A stretch of 64,000 bases of DNA from Massilia forsythiae (GCF_012849555.1 NZ_CP051685.1:5084001-5148000); one strand, 5' to 3'; positions 48,022-59,401 are shown, counted from the stretch's first letter. Notes: generated from the sequence alone by a model not told the origin. Numbers and translations are program-made.

Positions 48022-49176
48022 TCAGGCCAGCGGATCGATCGCGAACGCCGGCATGGCGCTCCTGTCCGCGGCGCAAGCCAGGAACTTGTCGGCGGTGATC
48101 AGGGCCTCGTTGATGGTGACGTCCATGTCCAGGTAGCGGTAGGTGCCCAGGCGGCCGACGAAGGTCACGTTGGTTTCCTGGCGCGCCAGGTTGACGTAGC
48201 CTTCCAGCTGGGCCTTTTCGCGCGCCTGGCGGATCGGGTAGTAGGGCACGTCGGCTTCCTCGCACTGGCGGCTGTACTCCAGGTAGCAGATGGTATTCTC
48301 GTGCTGTTCCCACGGGGCGAAGTGCTTGTGCTCGGTGATGCGGGTGTAGCGCTGCGAATTGTCGCAGTAGTTGATCACGGCATTGCCCTGGTAATCGCCC
48401 TTGTCGCGGAAGACCTCGAAGTCCAGCGTGCGGTAGGGCAGGCGGCCTTCGGTGTGCTTGAACCAGGCGTCGATCGGGCCGCTGTAGAACACGTGCTCGT
48501 AGTCGCCCTTGCTGTCCGGGTCGAACATCGTGTTGAGGTGGACATTGATGCCCGGCACGTCGAGGATCTTCTCGACGATCGCGGTATAGCCGTCCTTCGG
48601 CATGCCCTGGTACTTGTGGTTGAAGTAGTTGTCGTCGTAGTTGAAGCGTACCGGCAGGCGCTTCAGGATGCTGGCCGGCAGTTCGCTCGGCTGCAGGCCC
48701 CACTGCTTGATGGTATAGGTCTTGAAGAAGGCTTCGTACAGTTCGCGGCCGACGAAGCGCAGCGCTTGCTCTTCGAAGGTGGCCGGGTTCTCGATCGACT
48801 TGTCGCCGATGGACGCCATGAAGGCTTGCGCCTCGGCCGGACGGAAGGTCTTGTCGAAGAACTGGTTGATGGTCAGCAGGTTGATCGGCAGGGTGAACAC
48901 GCGGTCGTTGGTGATCGCCTTGACGCGGTTCACGTAGGGCATGAATTCGCCGAAGCGGTTCACGAATTCCCAGGCGCGTTCATTGTCGGTATGGAAGATG
49001 TGGGGGCCGTACACGTGCAGCATGACGCCGGTTTCACTGTCGCGCTCCGAATGACAGTTGCCTGCGATATGGGGGCGCGATTCGAACACGTCCACCTTGT
49101 ACCCCGCGTGGGCAAGCTGGTTCGCGATCACCGCTCCCGAAAAGCCAGCACCGACGATGGCCACATTCTTTTTCAT
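48022..49176 (-). CDS. glf: UDP-galactopyranose mutase Glf
   Basis: 384 residues, the usual length. It isomerises UDP-galactopyranose to UDP-galactofuranose with reduced FAD. The N-terminal FAD site GAGFSGAVIANQLAHAGYKV and the motif HIAGNCHSERD are intact, as are HVYGPHIFHTDNERAWEF and YTIKQWGLQPSELP. Galactofuranose goes into O-antigens, capsules or exopolysaccharides. The gene stands alone; the glycosyltransferase at 44754-45929 is the nearest glycan gene, on the opposite strand, so no shared operon. The ATG at 49176 has the family-typical start MKKNVAIVGAG. Confidence 0.95.
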   Translation of the reverse strand: MKKNVAIVGAGFSGAVIANQLAHAGYKVDVFESRPHIAGNCHSERDSETGVMLHVYGPHIFHTDNERAWEFVNRFGEFMPYVNRVKAITNDRVFTLPINLLTINQFFDKTFRPAEAQAFMASIGDKSIENPATFEEQALRFVGRELYEAFFKTYTIKQWGLQPSELPASILKRLPVRFNYDDNYFNHKYQGMPKDGYTAIVEKILDVPGINVHLNTMFDPDSKGDYEHVFYSGPIDAWFKHTEGRLPYRTLDFEVFRDKGDYQGNAVINYCDNSQRYTRITEHKHFAPWEQHENTICYLEYSRQCEEADVPYYPIRQAREKAQLEGYVNLARQETNVTFVGRLGTYRYLDMDVTINEALITADKFLACAADRSAMPAFAIDPLA

Positions 49177-49702
49177 GGTTTATCCTAACTGATGAGTAAT
49201 TATCTTCCGTTACGGCCAATACGCTGCCGGCTGGCCAGGCCTCCTGCTCCCCCATACCCGCCGCTGCGGACGCCGGCTTGGACGATGTCCGCAGTGGCCA
49301 CGCGACTCCCCGGTACGATCGCGGCTGCCCCGCCTGCATGGCCCGACCGGTCGTGATTCTTGTTCTCGGCGGCGCGGTAGGACAGGCCGGCCGGCACCGT
49401 GCCGCGGCGCTGGCCCGGGCCACATGCCGGGGCTGACGTCAGACAGATTTCGAAAACGTACCGAATCGTACCGAATCGACTAAACGGAAGTCGCTGTGAG
49501 ACAGGATGACGCAAGGACCACATCGCGTCATCCGGGTTTGTGGTGGCAAAAATATATCATTGTTTCGTTGTTCAATAACGCACAATTGCATCTGGCAACA
49601 CAAAACCCGGCAAAACCCGCCCGGCCAGGGGCGCAGCCGGGCCGCCTCGACCGCAAAAGCCGGCGATTCCGGCAAAACCGCCCGTACCCGGCTGTATACC
49701 TT
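49177..49702. other. Intergenic region, 526 bases
   Basis: Lies between the divergent glf and NUDIX genes and should hold the promoters of both. It has a perfect tandem repeat CGTACCGAAT x2 at 49457-49476, then CGACTA. No gene, RNA or known operator was recognised; a few short open frames here have no ribosome site. Confidence 0.5.
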
Positions 49703-50137
49703 ATGATGGTCGACATGAACAAGACCGTTGCCGACAGCATGGCGATCTCCTGCGGCACCCTGGTGCTGGACGACCGCGCTCGCCTGCTGCTGTGCCACGT
49801 CACCGGCACCGGGCGCTGGGACATCCCCAAGGGCCTGATGGATGCAGGCGAGAGCACGCTGCAGGCGGCGGTGCGCGAACTGTACGAGGAAACCGGGCTG
49901 GCCTTCGACCCGGAGCGCTTCGTCGACCTCGGCCGCTACGCGTACCGCAGGGACAAGGCGCTGCACCTGTACCGGGTCGATGCCGGCGCCGCCCTGGCGA
50001 ACCTGGACCACCTGGTCTGCCGCAGCTTCTTCCCGCACCACGTGACCGGCAAGCCGACGCCGGAGACCGACGGCTTCATGTGGGCCACGCGCGCCGAGGC
50101 GGCCAGGTTGTGCTGGCCGCGCATGGCGGCGCGCCTG

Positions 50138-50155
<18 letters not shown>
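49703..50155 (+). CDS. NUDIX hydrolase
   Basis: 150 residues. The NUDIX box G-x5-E-x7-REUxEExGU is complete (GLMDAGES then AAVRELYEETGL), with the metal-binding Glu pair. These enzymes hydrolyse nucleoside diphosphates linked to another group; the substrate is unknown. Two in-frame ATGs (49703, 49706) and MNK at 49715 are possible starts; none has a strong ribosome site, and 49703 is a choice of convenience. The 3' end overlaps the convergent histidine kinase gene by 18 bases. Confidence 0.87.
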
Positions 50156-52480
<2,325 letters not shown>

Positions 52481-52686
52481 GCGCGCTCCGTATGCAAGAA
52501 GTCGAAGGCGCCGCGCGCCGCGCGGACGATCGCTACTGCTGGATGCATATGTATCAAGGGTAATTATCGTGCTGCGACTGTAGGGCGAGCCGCATGGAAA
52601 GTCAATCACGCGCGCGTGCCCCGTGCGCCACGCTTTCCGGTAGCATACAAGGGGCAATGCGGGCAATCAAGCCGGGAGGAATCAGC

Positions 52687-53523
52687 ATGGACATGCAGGA
52701 CGGACGCGGCGGCATGGACGAAGCCGCCATCATGGGCGGCCTGTACGGCGACGGCATCGTCGCCTGCAAGGGCGCCTTCGCCGCGCCGTGGGTGGCGCGC
52801 CTGAAGCAGGACATCGAGACCCTGTTCGCCGAGGCGCAGCGGCGCCCCGGCGGCGCCCTCGAGCGCGGGCCGTGCCGCTATTACGTCGAGGTGCATCCGG
52901 AACGGCTGTCCGGCTTCGTCGACATCGTCACGCATCCGTGGGTGACGGCGGTGTGCCGCAGCGTGCTCGGGGCGGACTACAAGATCGTCGAGGCCGGCTT
53001 CGACATCCCGTTCCCGGGCGCCATGCACCAGCCCTGGCACCGCGACTTCGCGGCGCCGCCGGAAACCCTGGCGGGGCGGCGCCTGAACTCGCTCGCCTTC
53101 AACATCACCACGGTGGACGTGACCGAGGAGATCGGCCCGTTCGAGATCGCGCCCGGCACGCAGTGGGACGACCTGGCCGGCGGCGATCCGATGTTCCCGG
53201 CGCCCGCGCTGTATCCGCGCTACGAGGCGCGCGCCCAGCGCAAGCTGCCGCAGGTGGGCGACATCTCGGCGCGCTCGGCGCTGGCGATCCACCGCGGCAC
53301 CGCCAACCGTTCCAGCCAGTCGCGCCCGGTGTTCGTACTGGGCGTGGATGCGCCGGACGGGCGCAACGCCGAAAAGCACGATTTGCAGGTCACGCAGGGG
53401 TATTGGGACGGCTTGCCGGACGAGGTGCGGCGCCACCTGCGCTGCCGTATCGTCCCGGAACTGGAAACGATCGAGCAGGCCCATGCCATCGAGGGCCTGC
53501 GCATGGGCATCGCCGCGCCGTGA
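52687..53523 (+). CDS. PhyH-like Fe(II)/2-oxoglutarate dioxygenase
   Basis: 278 residues, cytoplasmic. The iron site HxD is in HQPWHRDF near residue 115, the distal His is in ALAIHRGTANRS, with a following Arg for 2-oxoglutarate. It resembles the phytanoyl-CoA dioxygenase family, whose bacterial members hydroxylate varied small molecules; the substrate is unknown. The ATG at 52687 has GGGAGGAATCAGC before it. It is divergent from the histidine kinase, with 206 bases between the two starts. Confidence 0.85.
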   Translation: MDMQDGRGGMDEAAIMGGLYGDGIVACKGAFAAPWVARLKQDIETLFAEAQRRPGGALERGPCRYYVEVHPERLSGFVDIVTHPWVTAVCRSVLGADYKIVEAGFDIPFPGAMHQPWHRDFAAPPETLAGRRLNSLAFNITTVDVTEEIGPFEIAPGTQWDDLAGGDPMFPAPALYPRYEARAQRKLPQVGDISARSALAIHRGTANRSSQSRPVFVLGVDAPDGRNAEKHDLQVTQGYWDGLPDEVRRHLRCRIVPELETIEQAHAIEGLRMGIAAP

Positions 53524-53572
53524 CGGCGGGCGCGGAGAGCGGGCCGGAGCCCGCGCTCCAGTCGGGCCGAGG

Positions 53573-53941
53573 CTAGCTGCCCGCCTTTTTGTCGCCGGCG
53601 CCGGGGTCGCCGGCCGCCGGGTTGGAGCCGTCGCTGGAGCCCGGTACCGGCGAGGCGGCATCGTCCGTCAGCGACGCCGCCAGCGCATCCGCGGCATTGC
53701 CTTGCGGCCCCTTGCCGACGCGGCGGGTGGCGTCGGACTGCTGGTCGGCGTTGACTTCTTCCGCAACCTCGAAGCGTCCGTCGCCGGCATTGGCGCCGGA
53801 ACCAACGGCATTCGTGTTGGCGTCGCTGGTGCCGGCGTCGCCGGTGCCGGCATCGGCCGGCAGCAGGTTTTCCGAGCGCTGGTCGTTGGCGCTGGTGGCG
53901 GGCTGGCCGGACTGCTGGCCGTTCTGGTCGGTACTTGCCAT
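53573..53941 (-). CDS. Disordered low-complexity protein of unknown function
   Basis: 122 residues, rich in Ala, Gly, Ser, Asp, Asn and Gln, with no hydrophobic core, Cys or signal peptide. It should be mostly disordered. A clear ribosome site, TAGGAGCACACC, lies before the ATG, which supports it as a real gene. It recalls small stress or desiccation-type proteins only by composition, so no function is given. Confidence 0.65.
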   Translation of the reverse strand: MASTDQNGQQSGQPATSANDQRSENLLPADAGTGDAGTSDANTNAVGSGANAGDGRFEVAEEVNADQQSDATRRVGKGPQGNAADALAASLTDDAASPVPGSSDGSNPAAGDPGAGDKKAGS

Positions 53942-54085
53942 GGTGTGCTCCTATCGTGGTTGGTCGTGCCGATTATGGACCAGGCCCCAGCCCGGCGGGC
54001 GCACGCCAGCATGGAACGGTTTCTCTGAGAATGGTCAAAGGGTCGTCGGCTACAATGACGCCCCGTTTGATCTATACGAGTTCTC

Positions 54086-54928
54086 ATGTTCCAGAAGTTT
54101 TTTACTGGCGCCATCCTGGCGACCGGGCTGCTGGCCGGCGCCGGCGCCCAGGCCCAGCTGTTCGAGCGCCTCAAATCCGCCGTCCAGGCGCACGTGCAGG
54201 CCCAGGCGCCGGCCCAGGACCGCTCCTGCGCCGGCCATTACATGGGCGGCCGCGAGCCGCAGATCGTCAATCCGAAACTGGCCGCTTCGACCCGTGAATT
54301 GTGCTTCAACGTGTTCGGCGTGATGCACTCGGGCGTGACGCGCACGCCGCTGTGGTCGGCCGAGCACCTGCGCGCCGACAACGTGGCGGCGGCCCAGGAC
54401 TTGTCGCGCGAAAATTCCTTCCACGCCGAGACGCGCCTGCCGGCCGGCCAGCGCGCCGAGCTGGCGGATTACGCGCGCAGCGGCTACGACCGCGGCCACA
54501 TGGCGCCCAACGGCGACATGCCGGACCGCCCCAGCCAGCGCGACAGCTTCAGCCTGGCCAACATCGTGCCCCAGAACGGCGAGAACAACCGCAACCAGTG
54601 GGCCGCGATCGAGGGCGCGGTGCGCGCCATGGCCAAGCGCGAAGGCGACCTGTACGTGATCACCGGCCCGGCCTTCCTGGGCGCCAACCTGAGCAAGATC
54701 GGCCAGGTGCTGGTGCCGACCCACCTGTACAAGGTGGTCTACAGCCCGCGCCAGAAGGCCGGGGCGGCCTGGTTCGTGGAAAACCGCGCCGACGCCAAGC
54801 CGACCGTGATTCCGATCACGGAACTCGAACGCATCGTCGGCATCAATTTCCTGCCCGCGCTGGGCGAGCGCGACAAGGAGCGCATGCTGAGCCTGCCGAA
54901 GATCCGCGCCAACGGCGGCCGCGGCTGA
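54086..54928 (+). CDS. Secreted DNA/RNA non-specific endonuclease (NUC1 family)
   Basis: 280 residues. Signal peptide ending in AGAQA-QLFE, so exported. The catalytic motif DRGHMAPNGD with the general-base His, and the metal-ligand Asn region NIVPQNGENNRNQW, are intact. It cleaves both DNA and RNA without sequence preference, to get nutrients or degrade extracellular DNA. No immunity gene or secretion-effector markers are adjacent, so it is not likely to be a toxin. A -10-like TACAAT lies at 54051-54056. Confidence 0.92.
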   Translation: MFQKFFTGAILATGLLAGAGAQAQLFERLKSAVQAHVQAQAPAQDRSCAGHYMGGREPQIVNPKLAASTRELCFNVFGVMHSGVTRTPLWSAEHLRADNVAAAQDLSRENSFHAETRLPAGQRAELADYARSGYDRGHMAPNGDMPDRPSQRDSFSLANIVPQNGENNRNQWAAIEGAVRAMAKREGDLYVITGPAFLGANLSKIGQVLVPTHLYKVVYSPRQKAGAAWFVENRADAKPTVIPITELERIVGINFLPALGERDKERMLSLPKIRANGGRG

Positions 54929-54980
54929 AGCGGCCGGCCGCCGCCCCACGCATGACCGATTTTTTTCATTGGAGACCCGC

Positions 54981-55244
54981 ATGACGACCAAGAACCCCGC
55001 CTTCGCACCGTTCGAGAACGAAGCCGACGTCCTCGAGATCGGCCGCCTGATGCTGGAAAACCGCCTCGACCGGGTGACCGTGTCCGGCGACGTCGACCTG
55101 ACCGCCGACCGCCAGGGACTGGAAGCGGCGCGCCGGCTGCACGCGCTGCTGGGCCAGGTCGTGGCGCGCCTGGAAGCGCGCAAGGACTTGCCGGACCAGT
55201 TGCCGCCACCCACCGGCGAGACCGTCGCCAATCCGTTTGCATGA
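54981..55244 (+). CDS. Small conserved hypothetical protein
   Basis: 87 residues, acidic, with two predicted helices (EADVLEIGRLMLENRLDRVT and the AARRLHALLGQVVARLEARK segment). No signal peptide. TTGGAGACCCGC precedes the ATG. It follows the nuclease gene after 52 bases and could be co-transcribed with it. Function unknown; it is too generic to be called an immunity protein. Confidence 0.7.
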   Translation: MTTKNPAFAPFENEADVLEIGRLMLENRLDRVTVSGDVDLTADRQGLEAARRLHALLGQVVARLEARKDLPDQLPPPTGETVANPFA

Positions 55245-55333
55245 GCGTCCGTATGCGCTCGCAGGGCTGCGTGCGTAGGTAGGTAACGCCGGCGCGGCGG
55301 TCGGTGCGCGCGCTCACACAGCATTGCTTCCAG

Positions 55334-55354
55334 CGGGCCTTTCGGCCCGTTTTT
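55334..55354 (+). terminator. Rho-independent terminator
   Basis: CGGGCC (55334-55339), TTTC loop, GGCCCG (55344-55349) and then five T. It follows the 87-residue protein gene. Confidence 0.85.
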
Positions 55355-55481
55355 CATTGCCTGTCGCAACTGATCTGTATGGGTGGAAACCGCTGAGTTG
55401 CAGGGAGTCAATGGTGCGCGGGGTGGAGGCGGATTGGAGTAATGTGATTACCACAACGTCGCGTTATCGAAGAGGCAACCA

Positions 55482-55913
55482 GTGGCTATTGACCCATTAC
55501 AGCTCAACCAGGATGGACAGGAGCAGATCCGCATTCCCGTTCACCAGGAAGAGGCGCGGGTCGAAAAGCGGGTAGTCGATACGGGACGCGGCGTGCGCAT
55601 CCACAAGACTGTCGCCGAGCTTCCCTGCCGGATCGACGAAACCCTGTTCCGCGAGAACGTCGAGGTCAGCCACGTACCGGTCGACCGCATCGTCCCGCTC
55701 GACCAGGCGCCCGTCACGCGTTACGAAGGCGACACGCTGGTGGTGCCGGTCCTTGAAGAAGTGCTGGTGGTGGAACGCCGCCTGCGCATCAAGGAAGAGT
55801 TGCACATCACCAGGACCAGGCGCGAGGAGCACCACGCTGAGACCGTCCTGCTCAAGGCAGAGCAGGTCAGCGTGGAGCGCTTCGATGAAGCCGGCGACCT
55901 ACCATCCACATGA
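55482..55913 (+). CDS. Short DUF2382 (YsnF-type) stress protein
   Basis: 143 residues, charged and Glu/Arg/Val-rich, no signal peptide. The pattern RIPVHQEEARVEKRVVDTGR and VPVLEEVLVVERRLRIKEEL are repeats of the DUF2382/YsnF-AvaK type, about 50 residues each, and beta-rich. Family members are general-stress proteins of unknown mechanism. The start is the GTG at 55482 with AGAGGC before it. It is followed 16 bases later by the large DUF2382 protein, so the two are almost surely one operon. Confidence 0.85.
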   Translation: MAIDPLQLNQDGQEQIRIPVHQEEARVEKRVVDTGRGVRIHKTVAELPCRIDETLFRENVEVSHVPVDRIVPLDQAPVTRYEGDTLVVPVLEEVLVVERRLRIKEELHITRTRREEHHAETVLLKAEQVSVERFDEAGDLPST

Positions 55914-55929
55914 CATCGGAGGATCTATC

Positions 55930-57714
55930 ATGCAACATACCCTAGTAGCGGTTTTCGACAACCGGAGCGACGCGCAAAATGCCATGGACGAGTTGCTGGC
56001 CTCGGGCTTTTCACGCACCGACGTGAACGTCTCGAGCGCCGATCCCACCGGCCAGAACGACAGCCTGACCGGCACGGCCGTGCGCACCGATGACACCCAG
56101 GAAGAAGGCTTCGGCGCTTCCATCAAGCATTTCTTCAGCGGCCTGTTCGGCTCCGACAGCGACGAGACCGCATCCCGGTATTCGAGCGCCGTCAACCGCG
56201 GGCACCACGTGCTGACCGTCACCACCCAGTCCGAGCCGGAAGTCGAGCGCGCGGCCGACGTGATCGAGCGCTTCGGCCCGGTCGACATCGACGAGCGCCA
56301 CGACCTGACCGGCAGCGCATCGACGCTGGGCGCCAGTGCGCTGCAGCAGCCGTCGTCGTCGTCCACGTACGCCGGTTCGATGCAGTCCGCCTCCCAGAAC
56401 GGTGCATATCCACCTGGCACCGAGCCGGGCGCGCTGCAGGGCGACTACCAGGAAGACCGCAATTACTTCGCCACCCAGAACCTGAACGACCCGGTACCGA
56501 AGGGCACCACCTACCAGGAACCGCAGGGCGCCTCGATGCAGATCGGCTCGCTCGACAGCGCGAATGGCGGCAATACCCTGAGCGGCAGCGAAAGCACCTC
56601 GCAAAAGACCGGCCTGAGCCCGGCCGCCGGTTCCACCGCGCTCGGCACCTCGCAGCAGAATGCGCTGGGCTCGAGCGGCTCGAGCCTGCAGGGCACCGCC
56701 TCGATGCCGGGCTCGAGCGACGCGTCGCTGGGCGGCACCGTGCGCACCAGCGATTCGATGCAGCGCGATAATCTGTCGGCCTCGCAGCAGCTAGACAGCA
56801 GCCTGAACCGCGACGGCGCCACCGCCATCCCGGTCGTGCAGGAAGAGCTGAAGGTCGGCAAGCGTGAAGTCCAGCGCGGCGGCGTGCGCGTGTTCTCGCG
56901 CGTGGTCGAGACCCCGGTCGACCAGAGCATCGGCCTGCGCGAAGAGCACGTCAGCGTCGAACGCCGTCCGGTCAACCAGCCGATCGACCCGAGCGACGTC
57001 ACCGCCTTCAAGGAGCAATCGATCGAGCTGCGCGAAACCGCCGAGGAAGCCGTGGTGCAGAAATCGGCCCGCGTGGTCGAGGAAGTGCTGGTCGGCAAGG
57101 AAGTCTCGCAGCGCCAGGAACAGATCCACGATACGGTGCGCCGCACCGAAGTCGAGGTCGAATCGCTGGGCGGCGACCGTGCCTCGATGCGCGCTTCGTC
57201 GGGCGGCAATGACGACTACTTCCGCAACGACTGGAACACCAACTACTCCAGCCTGGGCGGCAGCTACGACGACTACGCGCCGGCCTACAAGTACGGCAAC
57301 GAGATGCGCAGCGACGACCAGTACCGCAACCGCAACTGGGACGACGTCGAATCCGACCTGAAATCGAGCTGGGATTCGCGCAACAGCGGCGGCCCGTCGA
57401 CCTGGGAAAAGATGAAGGCGGCCGTGCGCAGCGGCTGGGACAAGATCACCCCGGACGCGGACGACGACAATTACTATCGCAACCACTTCAGCAGCACCTA
57501 CGGCACCACGGGCGATACCTACAACGATTACCAGCCGGCTTACCAGTACGGCAACGACATGCGCCGCAACACCAAGTACCAGGGCCGCGACTGGAACGAC
57601 GTCGAGTCCGACCTGCGCAGCGATTGGGACACCCGTTACGCCAACGGCGGCCCGTCGACCTGGGACAAGATGAAGGCGGCGGTACGCCATGGCTGGGAAC
57701 GCATGACGTCCTGA
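55930..57714 (+). CDS. Large DUF2382 stress protein with two C-terminal repeats
   Basis: 594 residues, no signal peptide. N-terminal domain (1-110) resembles general stress protein 17M (LVAVFDNRSDAQNAMDELLA). A long Ser/Gly/Thr/Gln-rich linker runs to about 295, then a DUF2382 domain (298-415, IPVVQEELKVGKREVQRGGV). The end carries two copies of an 80-85-residue unit (426-507 and 510-594), each with YRN or YFRN, YGN-MR, W-DVESDL, W, and GGPSTW-KMKAAVR-GW. This duplicated unit is likely helical and may bind water, polyanion or partner proteins. GGAGGATCTATC precedes the ATG. A strong terminator follows. Confidence 0.88.
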   Translation: MQHTLVAVFDNRSDAQNAMDELLASGFSRTDVNVSSADPTGQNDSLTGTAVRTDDTQEEGFGASIKHFFSGLFGSDSDETASRYSSAVNRGHHVLTVTTQSEPEVERAADVIERFGPVDIDERHDLTGSASTLGASALQQPSSSSTYAGSMQSASQNGAYPPGTEPGALQGDYQEDRNYFATQNLNDPVPKGTTYQEPQGASMQIGSLDSANGGNTLSGSESTSQKTGLSPAAGSTALGTSQQNALGSSGSSLQGTASMPGSSDASLGGTVRTSDSMQRDNLSASQQLDSSLNRDGATAIPVVQEELKVGKREVQRGGVRVFSRVVETPVDQSIGLREEHVSVERRPVNQPIDPSDVTAFKEQSIELRETAEEAVVQKSARVVEEVLVGKEVSQRQEQIHDTVRRTEVEVESLGGDRASMRASSGGNDDYFRNDWNTNYSSLGGSYDDYAPAYKYGNEMRSDDQYRNRNWDDVESDLKSSWDSRNSGGPSTWEKMKAAVRSGWDKITPDADDDNYYRNHFSSTYGTTGDTYNDYQPAYQYGNDMRRNTKYQGRDWNDVESDLRSDWDTRYANGGPSTWDKMKAAVRHGWERMTS

Positions 57715-57732
57715 TCACCGCATCGACCACGA

Positions 57733-57756
57733 ACGCCGGCGCAAGCCGGCGTTTTT
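57733..57756 (+). terminator. Rho-independent terminator after the DUF2382 pair
   Basis: ACGCCGGC (57733-57740), loop GCAA, GCCGGCGT (57745-57752), then T run to 57756. Confidence 0.85.
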
Positions 57757-57787
57757 CATTGGTGCGGCCACGGCCGGGCGCGCATGT

Positions 57788-58771
57788 TCACACCGGATCC
57801 GGCGGCGGCAGGCTGATGCGGTTGCGCCCCATGTGCTTGGCCCGGTACAGGGCGGCGTCCGCGATCGCCACCAGTTCGCCGGCATGGGTGCCGGCGGCGG
57901 CCAGGGCGGTGGCAGCGCCGATCGACACGGTCACGTAACCGTCGGCCGCCATGCGGTTCGGCAGTTTCAATGCCTCGACCCGGGTGCGGATGCGTTCGGC
58001 AACGCTGGCGGCGCCCTTGAGCGACTGGTTCGGCAGGATCACCGCGAATTCCTCGCCGCCATAGCGTGCCACCAGGTCGTTGGCGCGCATCTCGCTGGCC
58101 AGCGCGGTGGCGATGCGCTTCAGGCATTCGTCTCCGCCCAGGTGGCCGTTGGCATCGTTGTAGGCCTTGAAGTTGTCGACATCGATCATCAGCAGCGACA
58201 GCGGCAGGTGCTGGCGCAGGGCGCGCGACCATTCGGCCTGCAGCGTCTCGTCGAAGCAGCGGCGGTTGGCCAGCCCGGTCAGGCCGTCGCGCGTGGCCAG
58301 CTGTTCGAGGGCGGCCTGGGCCAGCTTTTCCTCGGTCATGTCGCGCAGGGTCTGCACCACCGCGGACAGCTTGCCGCGTTCGTCGTAGATCGGGCTGGCA
58401 TCGGCCGCCAGGTAGCGGCGCCGACCCAGGCGCGGCATGTCGCACCAGTTTTCCGCCGACAGGTGCGCACTGGCGCCCTGGCGCGCATGCAGGTGGCGCA
58501 CCGCGTCGCGGTGTTCCTGGAGCAGCAGGTCGGCCAGGGTAGGGCGGCGGTCGTCGAAGAAACTGCGCCAATGGTCGCGCGTGCCGAGCACGTCTGCCGC
58601 CGGCACGCCGGTCAGGCGCTCGCAGGCGCGGTTCCAGATCAGGACGTTGAAGCGCGTATCGAGGACGAACATGGGAACTGCCAGCGTGTGCATCAGCTGG
58701 TCGGCGAACGCGCGCTCGGGCGACGCGCCGGCAGGATCGATACGACGCTGGCTGGTCGACTTGTTACTCAT
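57788..58771 (-). CDS. PAS-GGEEF diguanylate cyclase
   Basis: 327 residues, no membrane helix. A PAS domain (about 20-145, with VPMFVLDTRFNVLIWNRACE) is joined to a GGDEF domain with GGEEF and an intact RxxD inhibitory site (RAND, five residues upstream). It should make cyclic di-GMP and be product-inhibited. The signal bound by the PAS domain is unknown. The ATG at 58771 has AAGGATGGCCT before it; an upstream in-frame ATG at 58798 is less well placed. It converges on the DUF2382 pair. Confidence 0.92.
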   Translation of the reverse strand: MSNKSTSQRRIDPAGASPERAFADQLMHTLAVPMFVLDTRFNVLIWNRACERLTGVPAADVLGTRDHWRSFFDDRRPTLADLLLQEHRDAVRHLHARQGASAHLSAENWCDMPRLGRRRYLAADASPIYDERGKLSAVVQTLRDMTEEKLAQAALEQLATRDGLTGLANRRCFDETLQAEWSRALRQHLPLSLLMIDVDNFKAYNDANGHLGGDECLKRIATALASEMRANDLVARYGGEEFAVILPNQSLKGAASVAERIRTRVEALKLPNRMAADGYVTVSIGAATALAAAGTHAGELVAIADAALYRAKHMGRNRISLPPPDPV

Positions 58772-58915
58772 AGGCCATCCTTCAGTTCCGTTGAGCAATC
58801 TCTTGCTGACAGGAACTGATTCTGCGCTGCAGTGGATGGCGTACTATTGATCTTACTCAATAATAAGAATGCGTGCGTGGCAAACCACACGTCGCCTGTT
58901 TGCCTGCTTTTTTGC

Positions 58916-59401
58916 TCAACCGGCCTGCGCCGCGCGCGCCGAAGAGCGGATCAGCCGGGCGACCAGGTCGAGGCGGCAGCGCAGTTGCTCCAGGCGCGCA
59001 GCCAGGTGGGCGTCGACACGGTCGCTGTGCTGCAGTTGTGTCAGCTCGGCCTGGATCGCCAGCAGTTGACCGACCGGGTCGGTGGCGGCGCGGCCGGCGG
59101 CGCTGCGGCTGCTCAGGCGCGCCAGCAGCAGGTCGGCTTCGGCCATGGCGGCGTCGGCTTCGCCGCGGGTGTTCCGCGCACGGCACAGTTCGGCTTCCAG
59201 GCGCGCCACCCGGTCTTCGGTACGCATGCGCCGCAACAGCACCGCGAACAGCGCCGTCATGCCCATCAACAGCAGCACGCCGGTGTGCACCCGCGGCGGC
59301 AAGCCGGTCCAGGCGGCGCCATTGACGGCGAGCAGCCAGACGCCGGCCAGCGCCAGCGAACCGAGGGCGGCGCGCATGGATTGCTGCAGGATGGTTTTCA
59401 T
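58916..59401 (-). CDS. Membrane protein with two helices and a coiled coil
   Basis: 161 residues. Two hydrophobic helices (ALGSLALAGVWLLAVNGAAW and HTGVLLLMGMTALFAVLL) lie in the first 55 residues; from about 60 to the end it is charged and Ala/Arg/Leu-rich and likely coiled coil (EDRVARLEAELCRARNTR, LLAIQAELTQLQHSDRV). GGAAGGTTCGCT precedes the ATG. No family recognised; it may be a scaffold or a membrane-anchored partner. Confidence 0.65.
   Translation of the reverse strand: MKTILQQSMRAALGSLALAGVWLLAVNGAAWTGLPPRVHTGVLLLMGMTALFAVLLRRMRTEDRVARLEAELCRARNTRGEADAAMAEADLLLARLSSRSAAGRAATDPVGQLLAIQAELTQLQHSDRVDAHLAARLEQLRCRLDLVARLIRSSARAAQAG

Noticed and set aside
49457..49480. Possible CRISPR-like repeat
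   Set aside because: Only two direct copies with no spacer and no cas genes.
54086..55244. Contact-dependent toxin and immunity pair
   Set aside because: The nuclease has only a general signal peptide and no toxin-delivery domain; kept as a low-interest finding only.
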